Shown: positions 1-8,831, numbered from the stretch's first letter. The stretch: DNA of 64,000 nucleotides from UBA6921 sp031363085 (GCA_031363085.1 JANLTU010000167.1:1-64000); one strand, 5' to 3'. Translations and numbers: made by a program. Notes: a model not told the origin generated them from the letters alone.

Positions 1-1
1 G

Positions 2-673
2 CTGACGCATCTGCCCTACATCGTGGTGATCGTCGACGAGCTGGCCGACATGATGATGGTGGTCGGCAAGAAGGTTGAAGAACTGATCACGCGGTTGGCG
101 CAAAAAGCGCGCGCGGCAGGGATTCATTTGATTCTTGCCACGCAGCGGCCGTCGGTGGACGTCATCACCGGTTTGATCAAGGCGAACATCCCGACCCGCA
201 TTGCGTTCCAGGTCTCGTCAAAAATCGACTCGCGCACCATCCTCGACCAGATGGGCGCCGAAGCCCTGCTGGGCCACGGTGACATGTTATACATGCCGCC
301 CGGCACGGGTTTGCCGGTGCGCGTGCACGGCGCGTTCGTCGCCGACCACGAAGTGCATCGCGTGGTCGAGCAGCTCAAACAAAATTCCACGCCCAATTAC
401 AACGAAGAAATTTTGCAAGGCTCGGCAGAAGGGGACGCGGTGCTGCCCGGCGAGAAACCACCCGAAGGCGAAGCCGACCCAATCTACGACGAAGCCGTGG
501 CCTTTGTTACCCAGTCGCGGCGCGCGTCGATCTCGTCGGTACAGCGCCGCTTCAAGGTCGGCTACAACCGCGCCGCAAGGCTGGTCGAAGAAATGGAGCG
601 TGCCGGCGTCGTCAGCAGTGTCGAATCCAGCGGCGCCCGCGAAGTGCTGGCACCACCGCCGCCGGAAGATTAA
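2..673 (+). CDS. ftsK: DNA translocase FtsK, C-terminal part (5' truncated by window edge)
   Basis: FtsK is a septum-anchored hexameric ATPase that pumps DNA toward dif and activates XerCD during division. The reading frame is open from base 2, so the start lies outside the window. The visible part begins at the Walker B strand (VVIVDELADMMMV) and continues through the RecA-like motor with LATQRPSVDVITG. It ends in the gamma winged helix (from about DPIYDEAVAFV to SSGAREVLAP), which reads KOPS sequences. lolA follows 31 bp downstream, the usual gammaproteobacterial order. Confidence is high because the motor and gamma domain are both near-canonical. Confidence 0.96.
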   Translation: MTHLPYIVVIVDELADMMMVVGKKVEELITRLAQKARAAGIHLILATQRPSVDVITGLIKANIPTRIAFQVSSKIDSRTILDQMGAEALLGHGDMLYMPPGTGLPVRVHGAFVADHEVHRVVEQLKQNSTPNYNEEILQGSAEGDAVLPGEKPPEGEADPIYDEAVAFVTQSRRASISSVQRRFKVGYNRAARLVEEMERAGVVSSVESSGAREVLAPPPPED

Positions 674-704
674 GCAATTCAACGCACAGACGCAGAGAAC
701 CCCT

Positions 705-1349
705 ATGTTGAAAGCTAATTTAGTTGCTTTGCGCTGCTGCGCTTCAGTATTGATATTTCTATTCATGCTTGACGCGCACGCTGCTACCGCCACCGAGCGC
801 CTCAATGATTTTTTCAAAAATGTGCAGTCACTGCGCGCCGACTTTCAACAAATCGTCACCGACCCACGTGGCAAAACCATTCAGGATGCACACGGTACCT
901 TCCTGATGCAGCGCCCGAATAAATTTCGCTGGAATTATCAGAAACCCTACGAACAAACCATCGTCGCCGACGGTGCCAAGCTGTGGGTCTACGACAAAGA
1001 TCTGGAGCAAGTGACGGTTAAAAAACTGGATGAGGCACTGGGTAATACGCCCGCCTTGCTGCTGTCGGGCGCAAAGCCGTTGACGGATAACTTTCATTTC
1101 GCCGAACTCGCCGACCGCACCGACGGCTTGCAGTGGACTACGCTCACACCCAAGAGCGAAGAAGCCAACTTCAAGCAGGTGCGTCTCGCCTTCGGCAAAC
1201 AAAGCCTCGAAGTCATGGAGCTGGTCGACAGCTTCGAACAAACCACGCAACTGCGTTTCAGCAGCGTGCAAAGTAACGTGAAATTCACCGCCAACGAATT
1301 TCAGTTCACGCCACCCAAAGGCGTGGATGTCGTGGGCGACGGGAAATAA
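705..1349 (+). CDS. lolA: Outer-membrane lipoprotein carrier protein LolA
   Basis: LolA is the periplasmic chaperone that takes lipoproteins from LolCDE and hands them to LolB. The 214-residue product has a signal peptide ending near MLDAHA, followed by family hallmarks: SLRADFQQ, the FLMQRPNKFRW strand and WVYDKDLEQVTV. The open frame extends upstream into ftsK, but ATG at 705 is the only start that places the signal peptide at the N-terminus. The gene sits directly after ftsK. In many relatives rarA follows lolA; here an accessory ATPase pair takes that place. Confidence 0.93.
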   Translation: MLKANLVALRCCASVLIFLFMLDAHAATATERLNDFFKNVQSLRADFQQIVTDPRGKTIQDAHGTFLMQRPNKFRWNYQKPYEQTIVADGAKLWVYDKDLEQVTVKKLDEALGNTPALLLSGAKPLTDNFHFAELADRTDGLQWTTLTPKSEEANFKQVRLAFGKQSLEVMELVDSFEQTTQLRFSSVQSNVKFTANEFQFTPPKGVDVVGDGK

Positions 1350-1411
1350 AAATATATCGATGTCTCGATAGAACTTAATATTAGCAGGGGCGACGGTGCA
1401 GGAACCCAACC

Positions 1412-2602
1412 ATGCAAATCGAATCAATCCGATTGAAGAATTACAAAATTTTCCGCGATATTCATATCCGCGATATCCCCAAGCTTTGCATTGTCGTGGG
1501 TGCGAATGGATCGGGAAAAACTACTTTATTTGACGTGTTTGGTTTCTTGCACGATTGCCTGAAAGGAAATGTCCGGCAGGCACTCGATGCGCGCGGTCGT
1601 TTCAAGGAGGTGTTGAGTCGTGACAGCGAAGAGGAAACGATCCTGATTGAAATTCAGTATCGGATGCCGATTGTCGACAAGAAGCGTTTGGTTACCTACT
1701 CCCTGGAAATTGCCGAGCAGGCGGGTGCGCCGTACATCAAGCGCGAAATTCTGCGATACAAACGTGGTGCACATGGCAAACCGTACCATTTTCTTGATTT
1801 CTCCAACGGCGAGGGCTACGCCATCACCAACGAGGAAGATTTCAGCAAGCCTGACGAGGAACTTGAGCGGGAAATTCAGAAACTCGACTCGCCGGATATT
1901 CTGGCAATCAAAGGGCTAGGCCAGTTTGAGCGCTTCAAGGCGGCCAATGCTTTTCGGCGATTAATCGAGTCCTGGCACGTTTCTGATTTTCATATCAGTG
2001 CGGCGCGGGGGCGCAAGGAAGCGGCTGGAGATTCCGAGCATCTTTCGGAAACCGGCGACAACCTGCCGCGTGTCGCTCTCTATCTGTTCGAGCATCACCG
2101 GACGGTTTTTGATGCCATTTTAAACAACATGGCTCGACGCGTGCCGGGGATAAGTGACATCGAACCCATGCTGATGGAGGACGGTTATCTGTCACTGCGT
2201 TTTCAGGATGGTTCATTCAAGACGCCATTTCTGGATCGTTACGTGTCTGACGGCACAATCAAGATGTTTGCATATCTTGTGCTGCTCTATGACCCCAGGC
2301 CACATCCACTGTTATGTGTGGAAGAACCCGAGAATCAACTTTACCCAAAACTGATGGCCGAATTAGCCGAAGAATTCAGGCTCTACGCTAACCGTGGTGG
2401 GCAAGTGCTCGTTTCCACGCACTCGCCGGACTTCCTTAATGCAGCTCAACTTGACGAAGTATTTTGGCTAGTCAAGAAGGAGGGCTATACCGAGATCCAT
2501 TGTGCCAAGGACGACCCACAAATTGCGGCTTACATGGCTGAAGGCGACAAGATGGGGCACCTCTGGAAGCAGGGATTTTTTGCGGGAGCCGATCCGCAAT
2601 GA
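1412..2602 (+). CDS. AAA/ABC-type ATPase of the RecF/OLD-like group, first gene of a two-gene module
   Basis: A 396-residue ATPase. It begins with the SMC/RecF-like lead-in MQIESIRLKNYKIF, then Walker A GANGSGKT (residues 30-37), a long helical insert (about 45-270), an ABC-like stretch YVSDGTIKMFAYL (278-290), Walker B LLCVEEPEN (300-308, catalytic Glu304/305) and the STHSPDFL switch (335-342). This is the AAA_21 layout typical of ATPases paired with nucleases in phage-defence modules. Its stop overlaps the start of the DUF4276 gene by 4 bp (ATGA), so the two are probably translated together. The region looks more AT-rich than the neighbours, which suggests acquisition. The exact substrate cannot be read from sequence. 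Confidence 0.85.
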   Translation: MQIESIRLKNYKIFRDIHIRDIPKLCIVVGANGSGKTTLFDVFGFLHDCLKGNVRQALDARGRFKEVLSRDSEEETILIEIQYRMPIVDKKRLVTYSLEIAEQAGAPYIKREILRYKRGAHGKPYHFLDFSNGEGYAITNEEDFSKPDEELEREIQKLDSPDILAIKGLGQFERFKAANAFRRLIESWHVSDFHISAARGRKEAAGDSEHLSETGDNLPRVALYLFEHHRTVFDAILNNMARRVPGISDIEPMLMEDGYLSLRFQDGSFKTPFLDRYVSDGTIKMFAYLVLLYDPRPHPLLCVEEPENQLYPKLMAELAEEFRLYANRGGQVLVSTHSPDFLNAAQLDEVFWLVKKEGYTEIHCAKDDPQIAAYMAEGDKMGHLWKQGFFAGADPQ

Positions 2603-3198
2603 CGGAACTGGTCTTCCTGCTTGAAGAAGCATCCGCGCAAGCCATGCTTGAGGGGTTACTACCAAAAATACTGTCGCCCGACGTAATGTCGCGATACATC
2701 CCTTTTGATGGGAAATCTGATCTGGAAAAACAACTGGTCAAAAAGGTGCGCGGCTACCGGAATCAGGGGGCGCAATTTATTGTGGTACGCGACCAGGATT
2801 CCCATCCGGATTGTAAGGCGGTTAAAGCCAAGCTTGTCAGATTGTGCCAAGAGGCGGGCAAACCGGAAGCGCTCGTACGCATCGTTTGCCGCGAGCTCGA
2901 AAGTTTTTATCTCGCCGATTTGGCTGCCGTGGAAAAAGGATTAGGGCTTACCGGGCTTGCCAAGCGACAAGGCGAACGGAAATTTCGTAGTCCGGATTAT
3001 CTAGTCTCGCCCTCCAGAGAGCTTGCAACGCTGACTAAAGGGCGCTACCAGAAAATCGGTGGGTCGCGCGCCATCGGCCCGTGGCTCGATCCGGACAACA
3101 CCCGATCAGACAGCTTCCGCAATTTTGTCGCCGGTATTCGGCGTATTGGGCAGCGGCTGCGTCATGAAAATGATATCCACCAGCAACCGCTGGTGTAA
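2599..3198 (+). CDS. DUF4276-like protein with a possible TOPRIM-type acidic site, second gene of the ATPase module
   Basis: A 199-residue protein that I place in the DUF4276 group from its pattern. It has an N-terminal strand with an acidic residue (VFLLEEASAQAML, Glu9/10), a DxD strand IVVRDQDS (Asp65, Asp67), and CRELESFYLAD with Glu99/101. This E...DxD...E order is what TOPRIM nucleases of OLD-like systems use to bind metal. The second Glu expected in the first motif appears to be Ala13. Overlap with the upstream ATPase indicates a two-protein complex, comparable in layout to AriA/AriB of PARIS. Nuclease activity is inferred. Family assignment needs a profile search. Confidence 0.7.
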   Translation: MTELVFLLEEASAQAMLEGLLPKILSPDVMSRYIPFDGKSDLEKQLVKKVRGYRNQGAQFIVVRDQDSHPDCKAVKAKLVRLCQEAGKPEALVRIVCRELESFYLADLAAVEKGLGLTGLAKRQGERKFRSPDYLVSPSRELATLTKGRYQKIGGSRAIGPWLDPDNTRSDSFRNFVAGIRRIGQRLRHENDIHQQPLV

Positions 3199-3227
3199 AC
3201 CTTCTCACCGGCATTTTTAATATCAAC

Positions 3228-3836
3228 ATGCGAGCCATCTTACAACTTGCACACTGGATCGACGCGTTGAACGAGCGTGTCGGTCGCAGCGTTTCCTGGC
3301 TGGTGTTGGTCACGGTGGTGCTCAGTGCCGGCAATGCGGTTTCGCGCAAGGGTTTCAATCTCAGCTCCAATGCCTTGCTGGAAATCCAGTGGTATCTGTT
3401 CGCGGCGGTGTTTCTGTTGTGCGCGGGTTATACGCTCAAGCGCAACGAGCATGTGCGTGTTGATGTTGTCAGTGGACGTTTGAGCCAGCGCGCGCACGCC
3501 TGGATCGACATCATCGGTGGCATGCTGTTTCTGCTGCCGATGTGCCTGGTCGTGATTTATTTCAGTTGGCCGTATTTTGTGAACTCTTTTGTTTCGCAGG
3601 AATGGTCGAGCAATCCGCAGGGGTTGATCGTCTGGCCGGCCAAGGCGCTCATTCCGGCGGGCTTTGTGTTGTTGCTTCTACAAGGGATTGCCGAGACCAT
3701 CAAGCGCATTGGTTTTCTGCGAGGTGTTGAAGCGCTCGGCACGCCATCCCCGGAATCCACGGCGCAGGGCATGCTGCTCACTGCGCCGTGCACCAAACCC
3801 GCGCCAGGCGCGCTTCACGACGAAAAGAACGCATAA
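3228..3836 (+). CDS. dctQ: TRAP transporter small permease (DctQ-type)
   Basis: The small membrane subunit of a tripartite ATP-independent periplasmic transporter. The 202-residue product has four hydrophobic segments (about 20-37, 58-72, 94-115 and 135-155). The characteristic LLEIQWYLFAAVFLL and HVRVDVV motif follows the second segment. A hydrophilic C-terminal tail of about 40 residues is predicted. Its stop codon is directly abutted by the dctM start, so the two are co-translated. No DctP binding-protein gene lies beside it; the upstream gene is the DUF4276 gene. The substrate cannot be assigned. Confidence 0.88.
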   Translation: MRAILQLAHWIDALNERVGRSVSWLVLVTVVLSAGNAVSRKGFNLSSNALLEIQWYLFAAVFLLCAGYTLKRNEHVRVDVVSGRLSQRAHAWIDIIGGMLFLLPMCLVVIYFSWPYFVNSFVSQEWSSNPQGLIVWPAKALIPAGFVLLLLQGIAETIKRIGFLRGVEALGTPSPESTAQGMLLTAPCTKPAPGALHDEKNA

Positions 3837-5300
3837 ATGTCCCTCGATTTGATGCCGCCGCTGATGTTTGCGGTCTTGACGTTTCTGCTGCTGTTTGGCT
3901 ATCCGGTCGCATTTGCACTGGCGGCAAACGGTTTGTTGTTCGGCGTGATCGGCATACAGATGGGACTGCTGACCGCCGATCTGCTGAATGCGCTGCCGCA
4001 GCGCATCTTCGGCATCATGCAAAACGAAACGCTGCTGGCGATTCCGTTCTTTACCTTCATGGGCTTGATCATGGAGCGCAGCGGCATGGCGGAAGAGCTG
4101 CTTGACATTATCGGGCAGTTATTCGGACCGCTGCGCGGTGGCCTCGCCTACGCGGTGATTTTTGTTGGTGCATTACTGGCTGCCACCACCGGCGTGGTAG
4201 CGGCTTCGGTGATCTCGATGGGCTTGATCTCGCTGCCCATCATGTTGCGCTACGGCTACGACCGCAGGATCGCCAGCGGCGTGATCGCCGCCAGCGGCAC
4301 GCTCGCGCAAATCATTCCGCCGAGTTTGGTGCTGATCGTGCTGGCCGATCAACTGGGCCGCTCGGTCGGCGACATGTACACCGGTGCCTTGGTGCCAGGC
4401 TTGATATTAACCAGCTTGTATGTGGCGTACGTGCTGGTGATGTCCATGCTCTATCCGCACGCGCTCCCGGCACTGCCGCTGGCGGCACGCACGCTGCGCG
4501 GCACGGCGCTGCTGCGCAAAGCGCTGGTTTCGTTGATTCCGCCGCTGGTGCTTATTTTCCTGGTGCTGGGCACCATTTTTCTGGGCATCGCCACCCCGAC
4601 CGAAGGGGGCGCGATGGGTGCGGTCGGCGCACTGTTGCTAGCCCTTATCAACAAACAACTCAACCTGGAGGTGCTGAAGCAAGCGATGCAGGCCACCGCC
4701 AAGCTGTCGTCGTTTGTGCTGTTCATCCTGATCGGCTCGACTATTTTTAGCTTGGTGTTCCGCAGTGTGAACGGTGATTTGTGGGTGGAAAATTTGCTCA
4801 CCAGTTTGCCCGGCGGTCAGCTTGGGTTTTTGATCGTGGTCAATCTTCTGATGTTCGTGCTGGCGTTCTTTCTGGATTTCTTCGAGCTGGCGTTTATCCT
4901 GGTGCCGTTGCTGGCGCCCGTGGCAGACAAATTAGGCATCGACCTGATCTGGTTCGGCGTGTTGCTGGCGGTGAACATGCAAACCAGCTTCATGCATCCG
5001 CCGTTTGGATTCGCGCTGTTTTACTTGCGCAGCGTCGCGCCCAAAGAAGACTACAACGACAAAATCACCGGCAAGCGTATCGGCAAAATCACCACCAGCC
5101 ACATCTATTGGGGCGCACTGCCCTTCATCGCCGTTCAATTGATCATGGTTGCGATCATCATCGTGTTTCCCGGCGTGGTCAGCGTCGAGAAACACAAAAA
5201 ATTCGAGGACGCGCCGTTGCGTATCGAAGTGCCCATACCAGAAGAAGAGTCAAGCTCGGCACCGCAGTTTCATCTGGAAGGTGTAGCACCGCCGCAGTAA
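3837..5300 (+). CDS. dctM: TRAP transporter large permease (DctM-type)
   Basis: The 487-residue ion-coupled permease subunit of the TRAP transporter. It shows the family signatures QRIFGIMQNETLLAIPFFTFMG, the GVVAASVISMG loop, the PPSLVLIV hairpin and LGIATPTEGGAMGAVGA. A late FFLDFFELAFILVPLL helix and MQTSFMHPPFGFALFYLR resemble the subgroup annotated for mannitol or chloroaromatic compounds, which is only a family label. The C-terminal 40 residues are charged (VEKHKKFEDAPL...) and are not part of the transport core. It starts on the base after the dctQ stop. No solute-binding subunit is present nearby, so the pair must use one encoded elsewhere or be inactive. Confidence 0.9.
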   Translation: MSLDLMPPLMFAVLTFLLLFGYPVAFALAANGLLFGVIGIQMGLLTADLLNALPQRIFGIMQNETLLAIPFFTFMGLIMERSGMAEELLDIIGQLFGPLRGGLAYAVIFVGALLAATTGVVAASVISMGLISLPIMLRYGYDRRIASGVIAASGTLAQIIPPSLVLIVLADQLGRSVGDMYTGALVPGLILTSLYVAYVLVMSMLYPHALPALPLAARTLRGTALLRKALVSLIPPLVLIFLVLGTIFLGIATPTEGGAMGAVGALLLALINKQLNLEVLKQAMQATAKLSSFVLFILIGSTIFSLVFRSVNGDLWVENLLTSLPGGQLGFLIVVNLLMFVLAFFLDFFELAFILVPLLAPVADKLGIDLIWFGVLLAVNMQTSFMHPPFGFALFYLRSVAPKEDYNDKITGKRIGKITTSHIYWGALPFIAVQLIMVAIIIVFPGVVSVEKHKKFEDAPLRIEVPIPEEESSSAPQFHLEGVAPPQ

Positions 5301-5371
5301 TGTCAGCATCCTGCGAGTTTTGACCTCACGTGCGCAAGTAAACCAAGTCGTCAGGCTGCCGATAGTGAGGC

Positions 5372-7207
5372 ATGCGCCCCTTCATCGGCACAGGCATGAC
5401 GAGTGACCAATTACGTTTGAGTTTTCCGGCGCATGAAACTCTGGATGTGCAGTCTCTCGACCCGGCACCGCGTCATCTGACGGCGTGGCTGGCATCGTTT
5501 CGTGTCGGCGAGTACGACGATGCGGCCGAGCGTTTGTATAACGTGCTGTACCGCTACAACCGTTGTCTGATGAAGACGGGGGTGCGCTATCAGTTTCTCG
5601 GGCAACTGCAACCGGTGGTTCACCAGTATATCGACGCGCTCAGCGAGCGCTTAAGCGGCAACACGTTTCCGTTGGCGGAGAAGCCACGTGCGAAGTTTGA
5701 GTTAATCGCCGCGCTAATTCGGGAAGGCGGCTACGGTTATAAGCAGGTGGTTTACGCTTTACTCCAGGAGGCGAGTAACACCGCGTCAACCGCCGCGACC
5801 CTGACGCACGCAATTTTTCACGCCATGAAATTTTTGAGCAAGAGTTTACTCACGGCATATTCGGTTTATGTACCCGAGCCGGAAGGGGTATGGGGTGAAC
5901 TTCATCGCCTGTACCGTTTTGCAGAGCGCAATGACCTGCTTGGGTTGTCGACCGGCAAGCTGCCGGACGCCCAGGCGGGTGACGACGCGCTAACGATTAA
6001 ACATCTCTACAAACGCATTGTGCTGTTGTATCTCGCCCACCCTTACCATTTGATGAGTGGTGAGGTGGGTGCAATCTATACCCATTTGAACCTGTGGGCG
6101 ACACACGGTCGACTGGTCGCGGCGGATCGCAATGTGTCGCTGGATGGAAAATATTTCATCAGTCTGGAGCAAGATTTTGCTCCACAGTATGCTTTGCAGT
6201 ATGACCTGCCGGCGCACGGCGACGCGTTACGTGTGCTGGATGTGAGCCGGCTGGTTGAGCAGGTTAGAGCTGAGCTTGATAAATATAGCGAGTCGCACGC
6301 TGACACCGACGCACCCACCATATCATTGCGCGAACGCATCCAGCGCGACATGCTGCAACGTCTGGAGCAAGCCTGGGGTGAGCGTCGTCAACGTCAGAGC
6401 GAGCGCACACCCAATAGCACCGATATCGTGATGGCGGCCGGCATGAGTGCGAGCCATCACTTTGTCAGCAATGAGCCGCCCTTTACACCGGAGCGCGACG
6501 AAGTACGTTTTTATCGACCTGCGGGTGTTAAGCAGGCTTTTACTTTGGTGCCGATTGAAGACGAGCCGTGGAAGGCCACCGACAAGCTTGACAAATTAGA
6601 TAGCGGAGTTGCGAGACCGCGACTTTCGCAATTTGCCGGCGCGGAGGATTTATGGGAAAAAATTTACGCGAGTAAAACCAACACAGATAAGCGCGCCGAA
6701 GACAGGGAAGTGGATTTCACCGCGCAGTTGTGGCGCCAGATCAACGGCAGCGACGGCGGCATGGGGGTGTCATGCGACGGACGCGGTAAACGCATTCGCG
6801 TGGGCGATGTGGTGGCGTTGAAGTATGCCGACAATTTAAGCGCCGACTGGCAGGCCGGCATGGTGCGCTGGCTGCGTGATGTGCGCGACGAACAATTGGA
6901 AATCGGTATAAAGGTCATGACTGGGAAGCTGCAAGCGGTGGCGGTACGCTCGGTCGGCGGCGTGGGCAGCGGCGGAGAATATTTTCGCAGCTTGACTTTA
7001 ACCGAGGGCGACGCCACGCACTTGTTGCTGCCGTCGGCGATTTACGATGTGGGCACCTGCTTGGTTTTGAATCGCGGCGCAAGTTTGCTCTACGTTCGCT
7101 TGGTGCGCATGCATGAGGCGACCGCCTCGTTTTCGCGCTTCGCGTATGAGGTCATTGAGATCCCCTCAAGCGAGCAGAAAAATATCGAGGCGATGCGCGC
7201 GGCGTAA
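5372..7207 (+). CDS. Large protein with a C-terminal PilZ-like domain, candidate c-di-GMP effector
   Basis: A 611-residue soluble protein with no signal peptide. The first 260 residues are helical and rich in aromatic and basic residues. The middle (about 290-420) is charged and probably flexible. The C-terminal 170 residues form a beta-rich unit with WRQINGSDGGMGV, RIRVGDVVALKY, GMVRWLRDV and LEIGIKVMTG. This resembles atypical PilZ domains; the canonical RxxxR is not obvious. I infer a c-di-GMP-responsive or PilZ-fold protein, but not what it controls. ATG 5396 (MTSDQLRLSF) is an alternative start; 5372 has the nearer GTGAGG. The neighbours give no functional clue. Confidence 0.6.
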   Translation: MRPFIGTGMTSDQLRLSFPAHETLDVQSLDPAPRHLTAWLASFRVGEYDDAAERLYNVLYRYNRCLMKTGVRYQFLGQLQPVVHQYIDALSERLSGNTFPLAEKPRAKFELIAALIREGGYGYKQVVYALLQEASNTASTAATLTHAIFHAMKFLSKSLLTAYSVYVPEPEGVWGELHRLYRFAERNDLLGLSTGKLPDAQAGDDALTIKHLYKRIVLLYLAHPYHLMSGEVGAIYTHLNLWATHGRLVAADRNVSLDGKYFISLEQDFAPQYALQYDLPAHGDALRVLDVSRLVEQVRAELDKYSESHADTDAPTISLRERIQRDMLQRLEQAWGERRQRQSERTPNSTDIVMAAGMSASHHFVSNEPPFTPERDEVRFYRPAGVKQAFTLVPIEDEPWKATDKLDKLDSGVARPRLSQFAGAEDLWEKIYASKTNTDKRAEDREVDFTAQLWRQINGSDGGMGVSCDGRGKRIRVGDVVALKYADNLSADWQAGMVRWLRDVRDEQLEIGIKVMTGKLQAVAVRSVGGVGSGGEYFRSLTLTEGDATHLLLPSAIYDVGTCLVLNRGASLLYVRLVRMHEATASFSRFAYEVIEIPSSEQKNIEAMRAA

Positions 7208-7228
7208 GAGCGAGAGTGAAAAGTTTGC

Positions 7229-8086
7229 TTACAGCGCAATCCCGCGTTGCTTCAGAAACTGTTTAGCTTCATGCGCTAAAGACGCCATCTGCAAGTCTTT
7301 TTCCCAGTCGTAATGTGCCAGTGGAATGCCCGCAGTGATCGGCGCCAAGTCGTGAAAGTCAGTGCGCGCGTACACCCGCGTAATGCGGGTTTCGGCCAAA
7401 TTGCCGGTGAGGTCGGGCCAGATTTCCTTGAAGAAATCGGCCGGGCGCGTGTCCTGCCATTGATCGATTAACGTGTAAGCCTCCGGTAATTGAGTAAACG
7501 CCTCGGCGCTGCCGGTTTGTGTTTGCAAGGTCAGCGGATCGACGTGCTCGGTGTAGACATAAACGATGATCTTCGGCTGGCACAAAAGCAGTGCCGGTGT
7601 GTGATTTTCGCCGCTGGGCATCCACGCGGAAAACGCCACGTCGAACGCCGGTGGGTTTTCTGCCACCGTGCCGCTGCGCATGTCGTAGCCTTCGGTGTCG
7701 TAAAAATCCGCGATTTGATTTGGTTTGGTGTGTGGATCGCGCAAGCCCACGACGCGCACCTGTTCACGTACCAACAGGCTGCCTAAAAATCCATTGCGCG
7801 CATGCAGCTCGCACACTACCGGTTCGCTTGCGACCGCGCGCGCATAGGTGGCGATGCGCCACATCTCGTCGCGGCGCGGCGCATAGTGCGCAATCGTCGG
7901 CCCGCACAGTTTGGGATCGCGTTGCGGGTGGCTGAACACTAGGTCGTGCAGCGTGAGTTCGCGGATGCGTTGCGCAAACGGCAGTTGGTGATTCCACGCC
8001 GCATGTTCTTTGCTTTGAAAGGCGATGATGCGGTTGAGCATTTCCTCGCTGAAGGAGTCCATCTCGCGTAATAATTCGAAGTTCAT
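7229..8086 (-). CDS. Conserved protein with a class I methyltransferase-like fold, degenerate SAM motif
   Basis: A 285-residue protein without membrane segments. The middle reads like a Rossmann methyltransferase: VVCELHARNGFLGSLL (90-105) at the motif I position, VRVVGLRDP as the second strand, FDVAFSAWMPSGEN as the acidic-loop strand, and PKIIVYVYTEHVDP afterwards. The glycine-rich GxGxG is replaced by HARNG, so SAM binding is doubtful. It may be a structural relative or use an unusual donor. It lies convergent to the PilZ-like gene (21 bp apart) and divergent from a secreted protein. No specific function can be assigned. Confidence 0.6.
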   Translation of the reverse strand: MNFELLREMDSFSEEMLNRIIAFQSKEHAAWNHQLPFAQRIRELTLHDLVFSHPQRDPKLCGPTIAHYAPRRDEMWRIATYARAVASEPVVCELHARNGFLGSLLVREQVRVVGLRDPHTKPNQIADFYDTEGYDMRSGTVAENPPAFDVAFSAWMPSGENHTPALLLCQPKIIVYVYTEHVDPLTLQTQTGSAEAFTQLPEAYTLIDQWQDTRPADFFKEIWPDLTGNLAETRITRVYARTDFHDLAPITAGIPLAHYDWEKDLQMASLAHEAKQFLKQRGIAL

Positions 8087-8237
8087 GGCTTAGGGTTCCT
8101 GGCGGGTCATTCACGTGCGCGGCGATTTGCGCTAAGTTGAGCTATCTTGATTTGAGTACTCATCGCCTCAAGCGTCTCATTTTCCGGGTTAGCCGCGCAA
8201 AGCGCAAACTCAACCCCGACAAAGACAGGAACACTTT

Positions 8238-8822
8238 ATGTTAGCGTCCGTGTTTAGTGCACTACTGGGCATCGCAGCGTTGGCAATGAATGAACCCCTG
8301 ACTCAAGAACAGGCCATTACCCTGGCGAAGCAAACCGCGAGCAAGCATTTCGAGGTGCCGCTCGAACAGTTGCGTGTGCAGCAGGTGCAGGCGCTGGACT
8401 GGCCCGACAGCAGCCTGGGATGCCCGCAGCCGGGCATGATGTATCTGCAAGTGATCACGCCCGGCTTCAAAGTGGAATTAACCACCGGGCAAGACCTTTA
8501 CCCGGTGCATATCGGCGGCACGCGCGCGGTGGTGTGCGTGCGCGCTGCCGGCAATGCGTCCGCACCTAAGGCGCAGGCCGCACAAGCCAAAATCGAATTG
8601 CTGCGTCGTGCACGTGAGCGCTTGGCCGCCTTGCTCAAGGTGGATATTGCTAACATTCAAGTGCATACGATACGAGCGGGGCCATCAGATACGCAGCCTG
8701 TGTGTGGGGGCGACGCGCGCGCAGCACCAACCACAGGTAAACGCGTGGCGTTGGAATACGCCGGCCGACGCTATGAGTATCGTGAGGACTCCGACGAGGT
8801 GCGGGAGTGTGCCGGCCCGTAA
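8238..8822 (+). CDS. Secreted protein with SLGCP-type repeat domain
   Basis: A 194-residue protein. The N-terminus MLASVFSALLGIAALA is hydrophobic and likely a signal peptide or anchor. The first domain contains DWPDSSLGCPQPGMMYLQV followed by TPGFKVEL, a motif seen in many small envelope proteins of unknown role. The second half (about 115-194) repeats the plan in weaker form: ARERLAALLKVDIANIQVHTIR and a Cys-containing strand, then RRYEYREDSDEVREC. It is therefore probably a tandem duplication of one domain. It is divergent from the methyltransferase-like gene across 151 bp and convergent with the glycosidase gene. Confidence 0.6.
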   Translation: MLASVFSALLGIAALAMNEPLTQEQAITLAKQTASKHFEVPLEQLRVQQVQALDWPDSSLGCPQPGMMYLQVITPGFKVELTTGQDLYPVHIGGTRAVVCVRAAGNASAPKAQAAQAKIELLRRARERLAALLKVDIANIQVHTIRAGPSDTQPVCGGDARAAPTTGKRVALEYAGRRYEYREDSDEVRECAGP

Positions 8823-8831
8823 ACGACTCGA

